Source: Berberis thunbergii (Eukaryota; Streptophyta; Magnoliopsida; Ranunculales; Berberidaceae). Taken from it: DNA of 64,000 nucleotides. Below the pieces are notes generated by a model, which saw only the letters and a program-made list of their open reading frames with translations, did no database searches and was not told where the DNA came from. The stretch covers positions 620,001 through 684,000 of the forward strand of contig QNQO01000530.1 in assembly GCA_003290165.1 (NCBI GenBank), written 5' to 3'. Shown in pieces: positions 1 to 11,500 of this stretch (the stretch's first letter is position 1; the number at the start of each line of letters is the position of its first letter). The translations under genes and the position numbers were made by a program.

Positions 1-1129
1 CGGATTGGGGCGGATTTGAGCAAATTCATCCCCAATCCGTCAGTAATAACCAATCCCCAATCCGCCCCGCCAATCCGTTTAAAATTTTAATCTAAATCGA
101 TAACCGCCCCGCCCCGTCAATCCGCACAAATTATAACAAAAATTTTAAAAATTCTCTGAATTATTACAAAATATCTGAATTCGTACAAAAAAAATACAAA
201 TAATTCTGAATTAAAATTTACAAATAATTCATACAAAAAAATAAAATAAAAACTACAAAAACAAAATAATCTCTACCTCTGGATCTGATTTTAGATCTGA
301 TCTCAAAAAAAATTAAAAAACTACAAAAACTACAAAAACAAAATAATATCTACCTCTGGATCTGATCAGACCTGATGAGATCGAGATCGAGATCCAGATC
401 AGATATCGACAGATCGAGATCAGATATCAGATCGACATCGACAGATCCAGATCGAGATCGACAGATCGAGATCTTATCAAATATCAGATCTGATCATATC
501 ATATATCATATCTGATCTTATCTAAGATGGATCTAAGATCAGAACAGGAGAAGGAAAAGGATCGAGATCTGATCAGATCAGATATCAGATCATATCGGAT
601 ATCGGATCAGATCTGACCTGATCTAAGATGGATCTAAGATCAGAGCAGGAGCAAGAGAAGGAGAAGGAGAAGTGGCGACGACGCCTTCCATGTGAGCCTG
701 TTAGAGATATCAGAGAAGAAGATGCGGACGACCTCCGCCTTCACTGTGGTCCTCCGCCTGTGCTCTGTGTGTGTGTGTGAGAGGCAAATAGGGAGAGGCC
801 TTCGGCGGCTTCGCAGAGTCGCTCAACCCCTGCTGTGTGTGAGTGTGAGAGGCAGAGAGGGAGAGAGATCTCAGAGAAGTGGGCGTGTGTGAGGGAGGGA
901 ATGAGGGAAAGGGTTAAGGGTTAAGGTTTAATCCCTTTATAAAGGGGAAGGTATTATTGTAATGTTATATAATAAACGGATATCCGCGGGGCGGATACGG
1001 CCAAATATTTAACGGATGTTTTTTGAATATCCGTATCCGCCCCAAAAACCGTTTAGACATGTCCAAAACCGCCCCAAACGGATTGGGTGGGGCGGATATC
1101 CGTGAAAATCCGCCCCACTACCATCCCTA
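1..1129. mobile_element. hAT-like non-autonomous element, right part (left end outside window)
   Basis: The interval begins and ends with variants of a GGGGCGGAT / ATCCGCCCC motif and finishes ...CCACTACCATCCCTA. That end matches the right end of the complete element at 24658-25551 (...CACTGCCATCCTTA) and the fragment at 45065-45278. The inner part is AT-rich, then consists of GATC-rich simple sequence (about 360-620) and a GA/GT-rich stretch (640-910). No transposase is encoded. The left end lies before base 1. The hAT assignment rests on the 8-bp target duplication seen at the 24.6 kb copy. Confidence 0.7.
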
Positions 1130-1130
1130 T

Positions 1131-2315
1131 AGGGAACCACTTTTTGTAGGCAGGTTTTGCAACTATGATGATGTGGCATCATCATGGGAGTTTTTTTTCA
1201 ACCTCGAGGTATATACAAACACTTTGGGATTTTATTATTCTTTCAAATATTATGCCACGTCATTCTGGTTGTAAAAACCTGGTTTCATAATATTTTCATT
1301 TATTTTTTATCTAACCACTTTGAGGTGCCTTTGATTACAATGTTGAAAAGGACCTTCGAACTCTAAAATCCCACAATATGAACTAGCACGTATAAAATAA
1401 ATAAAATAAAAATCATGTTTGAATATTTTCTTACCGTACGAGATGTAATTTAACAACCTCATTTACCTATTTTTAAATTTAGTCACTTTGAGGAATTTTT
1501 AATTATAGTGATGAAAAAGACCTTCAAACTCCGAAGTCCATCATATCCGAACTAATAAATATAAAATAAATAAAATAGAAATCATGTTCAAATCTTTCTC
1601 TCACCATAAGAGATATGTTTTAACACCTTATTTTTATTTTTAATGTCAAATGCAAGCTTTTGAATTTGAACCAAAAGTGAATTTGGGAATAACCTAAATG
1701 AATATAACAAACTAAACATGCAAAAAATTGTGTTCCTTCACATACCTATAAAATCTTGAATGGTTTACCATCGTAAAAGGAGGAATCTATAAAAATGTAG
1801 AATTCCTTCCAATCACTTGAGTAGACACTAGATAACCAATAAAATCCTATGTGGGGGCGCAGGATCAAGACTAGAAAAAAAAATATATGGGATTGTCAGG
1901 TTTGTGTATTAGATCATCGTTTAAGTTGATTTGTTTGAATAAGTGAGATAAAATGTATCTAATGGATTCACGCGATTGATTAATTGATGATCAACCATAC
2001 CCCACTATGTTATTGAGATGGAAATGAATTAATATAAAGGTTGCAATAATTTGTTTGTTCGAGATTTAACTCGTGGGCCTTCATCTTCTTCAACGAGTTA
2101 TCAACCAAAACGAAGATGGCGGGTATGATCAATAACTCGACTCAACTCTAGAAAAATACTTTTTTCAATCAATTTTATGAGTATTTTAAGTCCATAACGA
2201 ATCTAATGAAGTGATTTTTATATTATATTTTGTCAAAAATTAGTTATAGAAACAGGGGGTATGAGGAGATTAGAAAGAGTTCTCAAGTTTTCTCCAAATT
2301 TAAAAAATGTAGCGA
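1131..2315. repeat. Dispersed repeat, copy A
   Basis: This stretch matches 3468-5240 almost throughout once a 641-bp insertion in the latter is removed. It opens with a MITE-like inverted-repeat piece (1151-1281), followed by two diverged ~167-bp tandem units, which can be followed by the CACTTTGAGG motif at 1317 and 1484. It then has a region ending in CTCAAGTTTTCTCCAAA. No open frame of note is present, and I could not assign it to a superfamily. Confidence 0.75.
1151..1281. mobile_element. MITE-like element, family copy 1
   Basis: The ends are inverted: CAGGTTTTGCAACTATGATG at the left and, read on the other strand, CCAGGTTTTTACAACCAGAA at the right. The same ~130-150 bp unit recurs at 3479-3608 and, in reverse orientation, at 52770-52922. 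It is non-coding. Target duplications cannot be defined because this copy sits inside the larger repeat A. Confidence 0.6.
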
Positions 2316-3467
2316 CTATGCCACACCACCATTCCCTCTTTCTCACATCATTCTACTCTCTCACACCACCTATATAAACAAAAACCATCAATTTTTTCCC
2401 TCACCATTCAAATCGACAACGGTTCATATTTCCTCTATTCGAAATCTCTTGCAAATCTCTCCCCACACTCAAATCTCTTCGAAATTTCCTCCATCTCCCT
2501 CGAAAACTCTCAAAATATCCTCAAAATCGAAACCCTTAAACCTAAACTCAATAAATATGCATAACTTAACATAACAAATAAACCCAAACTCAAAACGAAA
2601 ATAATGCAAAACATGGTAACTTTTGACCATTATAAACCCTCAATTGATATTGATTTTCAACCTCATCAAACACACGGAAGTTGTAGTACCACGAGTCATC
2701 TAATAAAAACGACTTGAATCACTTGAAAATGTTTTGAAATTAGCAAGTTATGGTTATTTTACCAAAGTTGCACAAATCTATCTTGCAATAAAAACGGGAT
2801 AGTGTTCCTTACTTTAGCCAACTTATGTGCTTGATTGAGACTGATTCTCAAGTTGATCAAAACACAAAAGTTGTATTACTATGAGTTATCTAATAAACAC
2901 AACTTGAATCACTTGAAAATGTTTTGAAATGAGCAAATTATGGTCATTTTGGGATAATCTGCAGTGTCTCGTGTGAAACGTATATAAAACACAATGCGGG
3001 TTATCCCAAATTCCCTACAGTGAACTTTGCGAACATAATTTTTTTCGGATGAATTTGCGCGACTTCAGTAAAATGAAAGCCTTTTATCTGATAAATGTTT
3101 TTAATTTGAAAGGTTATTTGTACCCGTGTTTACTGCCAAGCCCCACATTTAGCATTTAAATAGAATTACCCATAAATTTTGGATGCAAATAACACAAAAG
3201 AAATTCAAAATAGTGAAACATGACAAAGTTGTGTTTCTTTGTTTGACTATAAAAGGCAAACTCGATTACTCCAACGCCTTTCTTGGTGTCCTAAGAAATC
3301 AAAATACCTACAAATATTTTTGGACTCAAACTATCGTGTGTCTGTAAAACACTTTTTTCAAACCACTTAAATTTGATTCCCTTGCTCTTTAAGTGAACAC
3401 CACTGAAAACGCTCACTCTCTCTCTTTCTTGTTTATTTGATTAATTTTTAATGAGGTTAGGGAGTCA
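2316..3467. repeat. Spacer between repeats A and B with an internal direct repeat
   Basis: A ~100-bp segment occurs twice (about 2665-2765 and 2856-2955; shared core CACTTGAAAATGTTTTGAAAT). TATA-like strings followed by pyrimidine-rich sequence occur near 2371 (TATATAAA) and 3248 (TATAAAAGG). No coding sequence is recognisable. A and B might be long terminal repeats of one element with this as its interior, but no primer-binding site or polypurine tract was found. Confidence 0.5.
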
Positions 3468-3478
3468 GGTTTTGTAGG

Positions 3479-3608
3479 CAGGTTCTGCAACCAGGATGAT
3501 GTGACATCATCAAAAGAGCTTTTTACAACCTCGAGATATACATAAACACTTTGGGATTTCATTATTTTTTCAAATATTATGTCACGTCACTCTGTTTGTA
3601 AAAACCTG
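3479..3608. mobile_element. MITE-like element, family copy 2
   Basis: CAGGTTCTGCAACCAGGATG at the left pairs with the complement of the right end (CAGGTTTTTACAAACAGAGT). It is the same family as 1151-1281 and 52770-52922. Similar sequence (GGTTAGGGAGTCAGG at the left; complement CTAGGAAATCAGG at the right) extends a little beyond these limits, so the true ends may lie some 20 bp further out. Confidence 0.6.
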
Positions 3609-4161
3609 ATTTCCTAGTATTTTCATTTATTTTTAATCTAACCACTCCGAGGTGTTTTTAATTACAGTGGTGAAGAGGACCTTCAAACTCTAAAATCTAT
3701 CATAATCTGAATTAACACATACAAAATAAATAAAATAAAAATCATGTTTGAATATTTTTCTTACCGTACGAGATGTAATTTAACAACCACATTTACCTAT
3801 TTTTAATTTTAGTCACTTTGAGGCATCTTTAATTGTAGTGATGAAAAGGGACCTTCAAACTTTGCAGTCCATCACATCCGAACTAATATATATAAAATAA
3901 ATAAAATAAAAATCATGCTCAAATATTTCTCTTATCACATGAGATATGTTAATACCCAATTTATCTTTTTATTTTTATGTCAAATGCAAGATTTTGAATT
4001 TAAACCAAATGTGAATTTGGGAAGAACCTAAATGAATACAACAAACTAAACATGCAAAAAATCATGTTCATTCACACACCCAAAAGATCCTAAATGGTTC
4101 ATCGTCGTAAAAGAGGAACCTATAAAATTGTAGAATTCCCTCCAATCACTCGAGTAGACAA

Positions 4162-4802
4162 TAGGGGTGGGCATCCCATTCCGCGATCCCGATCCCGTCC
4201 CATCCCAATTTTTTTAGGTCCTATTGGGATTGATCAAGCTCATCCTTATCCCGTCCCATCCCGATCAAGAGTGAGACGAAGATTTTCAATCTCTCACATT
4301 CCAAACTGATTTTTTTAATATTTAATATGAATTATGTAGTATGAAACTATTTGTTGACATGACTTGTATTTGTTGTTTTATTTATTGACATTACTATTTT
4401 ATTTTCACAAACTTCCATGCGACTCACCTAGATAATGAATCTAACTCAAACTCTCTCCATTTTTTTTATCTCTTCATAACCATTGACAACAACAATGTGT
4501 GCTCCTCATAGTTTTTAAATGACAAACCTACTGATAATTTTTGTTAGCAATGTACAAAAATTGCTATCTTCAACAATGATTCTTATAAAAACTGAGTAAA
4601 AGCTAATGAAATTGATAAATAATAATTAATGCCTTATAGTTATATAGTTGTTCTTAGAGTTGTGTGTCTGGTAAATCCAAAAACTTTTAATCTTACATGT
4701 TAAATTTTCAATCCAAAATTTAGTACATGCTCATGCCGTCCCAAACCCTTTTGGAATGGGACGAGGTCGGGATGACGTCCATCTGTCCTATGCACACCCC
4801 TA
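4162..4802. mobile_element. hAT-type non-autonomous element with 8-bp target duplication
   Basis: Terminal inverted repeats TAGGGGTGGGCA (left) and TGCACACCCCTA (right) match at 11 of 12 positions. They are flanked by a perfect 8-bp duplication GTAGACAA (4154-4161 and 4803-4810). The 8-bp size and the TIR form are typical of hAT elements. Near the ends the sequence is rich in CCCATCCCG-type motifs; the middle is AT-rich and non-coding. The corresponding site in repeat copy A carries no element but a probable excision footprint (1821-1836). Confidence 0.85.
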
Positions 4803-5240
4803 GTAGACAACCAATAAAATTCTATGTGGGGTTTGAGGGGGGGGGGGATCAAGAATAGAAAAAAAATTATGGGATTATCAAATTTGTGTATTAGATCATC
4901 ATTTAAGTCGATTTGTTTGAATAAGCGAGGTAAAATAGATCTAATGGCCACATGATTGATTACTTGATGATCAACCATACCCCACTATGTTATTGAGATG
5001 GAGATGGATTAATAGAAAGGCCGCAATAATTTGTTTGTTCAAGATTTTATTCGTGGACTTTCATCTTCTTCAACGAGTTATCAACCAAAACAAAGACGAC
5101 GGATATGATCAATAACTCGACTCAACTCTAGAAAAATACCTTTTCAATTGATTTTATGAATATTTAAGTCCATAACGAACCTGATGAGGTGATTTTTTAT
5201 TTTGTCAAGTTTTCTCCAAAATTTCAAAAATAGTAACTCA

Positions 5241-5549
5241 AAAAAAAAAAACCACTTGTGGTGTATCTCATAACTTCACCCGGTGACAATATCTGCATCA
5301 ATATAATGCGGGCCAAAACTTGGAAGAGGACTACAGTAGAGCTCATCAACAAAACAAAAAAACCCCGAGAAGAGAGAGAGAGAGACGGAGAGGAACAATT
5401 GAAGCAGATCAGTGAGTGATGAAGTAACGTAAACACAAATCAGAGAGAGATAAGGAGAGAGCGCGCGTTTGATCAATCAAAGAGAGAGAGAGAGAGAGAG
5501 GAAGAAGTTGAAGTCTAGGTTTTTGAATCCGGTGGTGGTGGTGGATGGG
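5241..5549 (+). promoter_or_regulatory. Promoter-proximal region and 5'UTR of the TRB gene with GA repeats
   Basis: Between repeat B and the start codon at 5550 lies GA-rich leader sequence with two (GA)n microsatellites (about 5371-5391 and 5480-5502), common in plant 5' leaders. No convincing TATA box was picked out, and the transcription start cannot be placed. An upstream ATG at 5545, five bases before the main start and out of frame, opens a short overlapping ORF that ends at 5610. Confidence 0.5.
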
Positions 5550-8500
5550 ATGGGAGCTCCAAAGCAGAAGTGGACTTCGGAGGAAGAAGAAGCCCTACGT
5601 GCTGGAGTAGCAAAGCATGGAACTGGAAAGTGGAAAAACATCCAGAAAGACCCCGAGTTCGGTCACTGTCTCGCTGCCCGCTCCAACATCGATTTGAAGG
5701 TCAAAACCCTAAACCCTATCCCCTTTTGAAAATCTACAAATAACATACATTAGCATCTTTGCATGCCAAATTCCATAACTGTTAGAAATCAGGAGATCAT
5801 GCTGACCAATTTATATATTTAGTTTTAATCAATTTGAAACACGTTTGAAAAGAAATTAGAAAAAGAGCGACATTGATAACGATCCACTTATTATAACCTT
5901 TACTGGAAAAGAAGTTAGAAGAATAGCAACAGAGATTTTAAGACTCAAAAATGCAAGTTTTGTAATGTTTGTTTCAGTTATTTGAAGTGAAAAGTACAGG
6001 GTTGTTTTAGTTAGGTCCGCGGATGCTTTAGCTGCAGCCTGCAGGTCACCTTTTTTTTTGTTCACATCTGAAGTTCACAAAGTCTAATTTTGTTGTTTCT
6101 GAAATTGAAAGACCAAACAGAATTAGGAGATGATGAATATGCCGCTTAGGCGAGATTGTCTTGGTTCTTTCTTTCCCTATTACTGGTACACCCAGTTTCA
6201 AGGTTTGGCGTAGTGTCTACTTCTTCCAAAACATAAATGCTAGCTCAATTGAATAGCTTCTTTAGGATAAGTTGGTAAAATTGACACAAATATACATGAG
6301 TCATTTTTTCATAGGTTTTTTTTGGGATTAATATTGAAAATTGTACTATTCAATGAAAGTAAAATGAAGAGGATTAGCAAGCTAGGGTAATCTACAAAGG
6401 GATGAAGGAAAACAAGGCAAAGAAGCGAACACCCAAGTTTTCTTTGAAGGCACGTGGATCAGCAATCTGACGTTTCTATGTTCCCAAATGTCTAAATGGT
6501 CTGGAAAGAAAAAAATCATTTATAAATTGTTCTTGGAGAAGAGAATAGATATGGTATCTATTTGTAAAATTATTTCGAAGGAGCACAGTGCTCCAAAAGT
6601 ACATTGTAGTTAAGGTGCATGCATGATGCAATACCATAAGACTTGTGCTTTATCAAATCCCCCCCAACACACACACAAGCTTCAAAGATTACCCGAGTTG
6701 CTCTATGGAAGTTATCAGTTTGTTCTAGAGAAGTTACAAAATTCTCCGGCTATGTGTAGAGAAGTTATCAGTCTAGTGGAATGATCTAGCGAGTGTGAAT
6801 CACTAGGTCTGATTTACCCCAAGACAGAGGTCATCCTCGGATTTTGATGGAGTGAACTATGTGATGTGGTGGGATTTAATGGGTCAGATAAGGTGGAACA
6901 CTCGAGCTCTTGATTTTCAATCTCTAGTGGGTATGCAGCGTCACTAATGGTGAAGTATAATGTTTAGGACATGGGTGGTGCCTTCAAAGGGGAGCGAATG
7001 GGATGGGCATTTGTATCAGAAATCATGTATGAGACTATTGTGATACATTTCCTGTCAGAACATTCCCGAGAGACCAATGGGAAAAAAGGAAGATATTTAC
7101 ATATTTGGGCCTTGAGCTTGGGGTCATATAAAACTTACGGAAAGCATATCCATTTCTTCATGTAGTTAGGTTTAGTAATTATTTTATTTATTTAATGTGG
7201 GGTATTTTGATTTGGGGGTCCATTTGGCTTATTGTAATTGATTTTGGGGCCCATTTTGAAACTATTTCAGTATGGGGTTCAAAATAGCCTAGTCAATCTA
7301 ATTGACTTACCATGACCAACCTATAGACAAAATATATTTTCAAAAAGGGAGCCCAAAGTCAAAATAACCGAAATTAAATGGAAAATGATAGTGTGTATCT
7401 TTAAACAATCTAAATGACTATTGATTAATCAAAGCCCAACTCATTTTCTTCCTTCCCAACCCATTTCCTTTACCCTCTGCATTCTTTGTAACAAAAAAAT
7501 AAACTTAAAAAGCCTTCCAACACCATTAAAACCCCTTTTGTTTCCTACCATTACCAGTAGCGACCTTCCAATACCACCATATCCCACCATTTCTCGGAGC
7601 TTACCAATCAAATGCCACCCTCACTACTTCCCCTTGCCCAAGCAATCCACCCCAACCCGATCCAATGTATTTGATTGAAATTGCTTCCTCCAAACTCCAA
7701 ACCAAAGGTACACACTCCGTCGTAGGAAAACCTGCAAATACCTAGACCACAATAATTCATCTCTCAAGTAATTTTTTTTCTTACATCAGACTGTCAGAGC
7801 CATTGCAAGAGCCAACAAACCCTTGTATTAAATTCAACCGAGTTTCTTTGTTTGTTTCCCTTGTTGTGTTTCTTACTTGATTTATTTTTTCTCCAATTTG
7901 TTTAAAAATAGAAAGAGAGATAAAGGAGATGGGGGTTTTAATTGTTGGAATTTTTTTGGGAGATTTTAGTTGCAGAGAATGCAAAAGTTAAAGGTAATAA
8001 GTACGGAGTGGATTTGTTTTGATTTGTTAATAACTTGAATTGTTTAGAGATACACACAATGAATTTTGTCCATTTTATTTTTGGTTATTTTGACTTTGGG
8101 GACTTTTTTGGATGGGTATTTTTGTGTATAGGTTGGTCAAGGCAAGTCAATTGGGTTGATTAAGCCATTTTGGACCCCATACTGAAATGGTTTTCAAAAT
8201 GGACCTCAAAATCAAAATAACCCTTTAATTATTTTAATTAATAAACCAACCATTCTCATGTGAATTATGATGACACATGAATGGAATTTTCTTTTGGACC
8301 AATTTGGAAGGAATTCACTTAATTAATATATATTTCTTTTGTATGGGGAAAGGCCTGGTCATGCTCCTCCTTTTATAGATAAAGGAAAGTGACATGATGA
8401 AGGAAACCAAACCGGCCCAGCCGGTTGCTCTGGCTTGCCTGTGTCAGTGGGTGTGCAACTGCATCATTACAACGTGGTTTAGAGCCATCAGATGAGAGAT

Positions 8501-11500
8501 GCAATGCAGATCTCGATAACGATAATGATGCCCTCTTTGGGCTGGGCACATTTTGAACCACATGGATTGGGAGGAGGCTTGCAAACGCAAAACCCATAAG
8601 AAAGCCCACAAAAGATGAATCCAGTCAAAAGGAAAAGTGGAAGACCTGGCAGAATGCTCAACCGCACGTGACATACATCATCCTCATCCAATTATTACAC
8701 AACGATGTGCCCGTAGCATTTGCAAAGGTGAGACTGAGAGGATCCTCATGGAGAGGAGGCTAGGTTGCACGTGGAGAAGGATATGCCCACCAACACACCA
8801 CATATGGAAGGTGCTTGCATAAAGAGGGGTGAGGATAACAGAGCATCGAGTCAATAGGGGTCTGACCTTGGGAGACATTGGTGTGCATAGCGGGGTTTTA
8901 GCTGATATCGATCTTGATCCAAAGGGTGTCTGTCCTTAACAAGGACTCAGGGAAGAGCGCTCTGCAACCTCAATCTCACTGTCAATGAGGATGAGGAGCA
9001 CACTCCTTTCTGGTCACAAGAGGAGAGAGAGGCAACAATTAAGATTGGAAGGCCTATTGGGGTGGGTATGAATGAAGATTTGGAAAGATCTCTTCAGGCG
9101 GGTGCAAAGATCAGAGGTCGAAGGATGAAGGGGGTGCTACAACAAAGGACGATTATACAACAATGGGTGAAATGTAGCGCAGAGAAAAGGGAACAAAACT
9201 TTGATAGGCCAGAGGGACACGATGGAGAGATGGGCCTATTCACTACGGATTTAGAAGAAGATAATGAAGAGAGAGTGAGAAGGAAGATAGTACTTCAACA
9301 GAGGAATCATCACATACTCGTAGCACCTCTAGTGAGGGTGGAGGGATATGGAGAGGGATGTTACAGTTATTCCCTTCTTTATTGATGAAGTTGGGATTAT
9401 AGAAGAAGGTAGAGAACAGCTTGACAATTCTCAAGGGGTCATCTCTGTTACAAATCTTTCTTAAATTTCTTAGAATTGTAGAGGGTTAAATGGGGTGGAT
9501 AGAATCAGTTCTCAAGTGATATGGAAAGGTATGTTACAGTGATTCCCTTCTTCATCTGCAGTAATGCTCAAAAGTATAACGTTTTCTCTCCCTCATGAGC
9601 TTACTCTCTCCATCCTGCAGATAACTTTTCTGCTCATATTCTTTCACATACTCTTTATATAGATCTTTTCATTGGATAGACTGAATCTCTACAATTTGTT
9701 TAATTTTGGAAGATAAAATTCTGATTGAAAAAAAGAAAAGAAAGGAAGAAGAGATGAAATGGTAGTTGAAAGCCTAAAATGAAACAAATACTCCCAATCG
9801 TTACCCTCAAATAGCATTTGAGAAGCCTTGAAACCCAAATTTCTAAAACAGACGGGTAATAGTTGCCCCACCCATAGGGAGTTAGTATATATATATATGT
9901 ATGGCTGTATACTATCAATATCAATCATATGCTTTTGCATTGCCAGGACAAGTGGCGGAATATGAGTGTTAGTGCCAGTGGCCAGGGTTCCAGGGAGAAA
10001 ATAAAGATAGCAAAAGTTAAGCCTGCTCCAGCTATTCCATTATCCAATACAGATACCCCTTCCTCAATCCCGGCTGGCCAGGATGCTGCGGCATTGATTG
10101 GTGTTGCACAGGATACTACTGCACAGAACGCTACAGGAAAGAATGCTACTGCAAAGGATGATACTGCAAGGGATGATACTGCAAAGGATGCTGCAGGAAA
10201 GGATGCTACTGCAAAGGATCCTACTGCAGATAAACCTATGGATACTTCAAAGAGTTCACCTGATGGAAAGGCCTCTCCTGGGTTTGTCTCCTTTCACTTT
10301 TTTACATGCATGTTACCTCTTTGGCTTTCTGGATGCTTTTTATAAATGCTTGCTGTAAATTGACTGTTGCAACAGTTGGCACTTGTCTGTCCAGGTGACT
10401 TCTAACAGAATGTCTGGGAAGCAAATGAAAAAAACAGAGAGCAAGTAAGTGTAGGGATGGAAAAGTAAAAGTCTACCCATTCACTTACCTATCTGTTACA
10501 GTATTTATCTCTCCTCTCTTCCTTTTATCTTTTAATCATATACTCATATATAACATTATATTCTTGTTAGCTGAAAATATAATATTATATTCTTGGAACA
10601 CATTGAATTTCTGATCTCCATTAGCTTTCCTACCCCTTACCACCTCTACAATGCTGCCATTTGGATAGGTACTTGCTTCTAGAGTTTGCTGTTGCAGACC
10701 TAGATCCTCAGATCTATTGATTTCTGGTTCTATTCCTTTTCATCGTATATCTGGACCTCCTTTTACCTTTGCACATAACCACTCCATACATTCATATATG
10801 AGGAAACCCAATGCCCTCTGATCGTTTCAATCACCATCGGCACTTTACCAAATCTCCCAACTGCGTTCTCCAAATTTTGATGAACTAGGGCTACAGGTTG
10901 ATCTCTGTATAACTGTGCTTTCGATTGCTGTCCATCCTCTCAGGAATGTAGTAGACCTGATCCAGTGCGCTGCAACATCATCTAAGAAATCCTTGATCTA
11001 AGCTCCAAGGCTTGTGTCAGTGACGGCAACTAAGTAAGAACCTGATAAAACTTCGATTAGAGAAACCTTACTATCAATCAAGAACTCGATTCAATCATAA
11101 AAACCTTATGAACGATCTGGACTCTGTTAGAGAAAAACATGGCTTCTTGAATTCCTCGTAGAAAAACCACAAATGATGGTTTGAAGCTTACTCTCCACCT
11201 CTTTCTATTACCATGATTGTTGAAGCTTTGTGTAGGTTATTGACAAAAGCAAAATGGGCTCCTGAAAAGCTAAATCCTATCTTTTGGACACGGAAGTAAG
11301 GGTGTGCATGGTTGCATGTAATCCATGGGGACCACTTACCTTTAAGGCAATGTTGAGGTTGCAATCATCATCACCCTCTAGATTTTTGATAAAATGTGGG
11401 AGTGGGTTATACATGGACTTAGGAATCACCCTAATCACCTTTCCGACCCAATGATTTAATCAGTAACCTTTATTGAGAGCCTCACAAAACTGAGGCATGA

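Larger units (their letters stand above)
3468..5240. repeat. Dispersed repeat, copy B (interrupted by an hAT element)
   Basis: Second copy of the repeat seen at 1131-2315, in the same orientation, with the MITE-like piece at 3479-3608 and the two ~167-bp tandem units. It is interrupted at 4162-4802 by an hAT-type insertion. A run of about a dozen G lies near 4837-4848. The repeat ends about 300 bp before the TRB start codon, so the proximal promoter of that gene probably lies in or next to it. Confidence 0.75.

Noticed and set aside
1131..5240. Repeats A and B as the two LTRs of one retrotransposon
   Set aside because: Same orientation and size fit, but no TG…CA ends, primer-binding site, polypurine tract or coding interior was found.
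9062..9385. 107-aa plus-strand ORF in TRB intron 1 as a separate gene
   Set aside because: No recognisable domain. It lies in an intron just before a LINE ORF2-start motif and is more simply read as LINE ORF1 debris.
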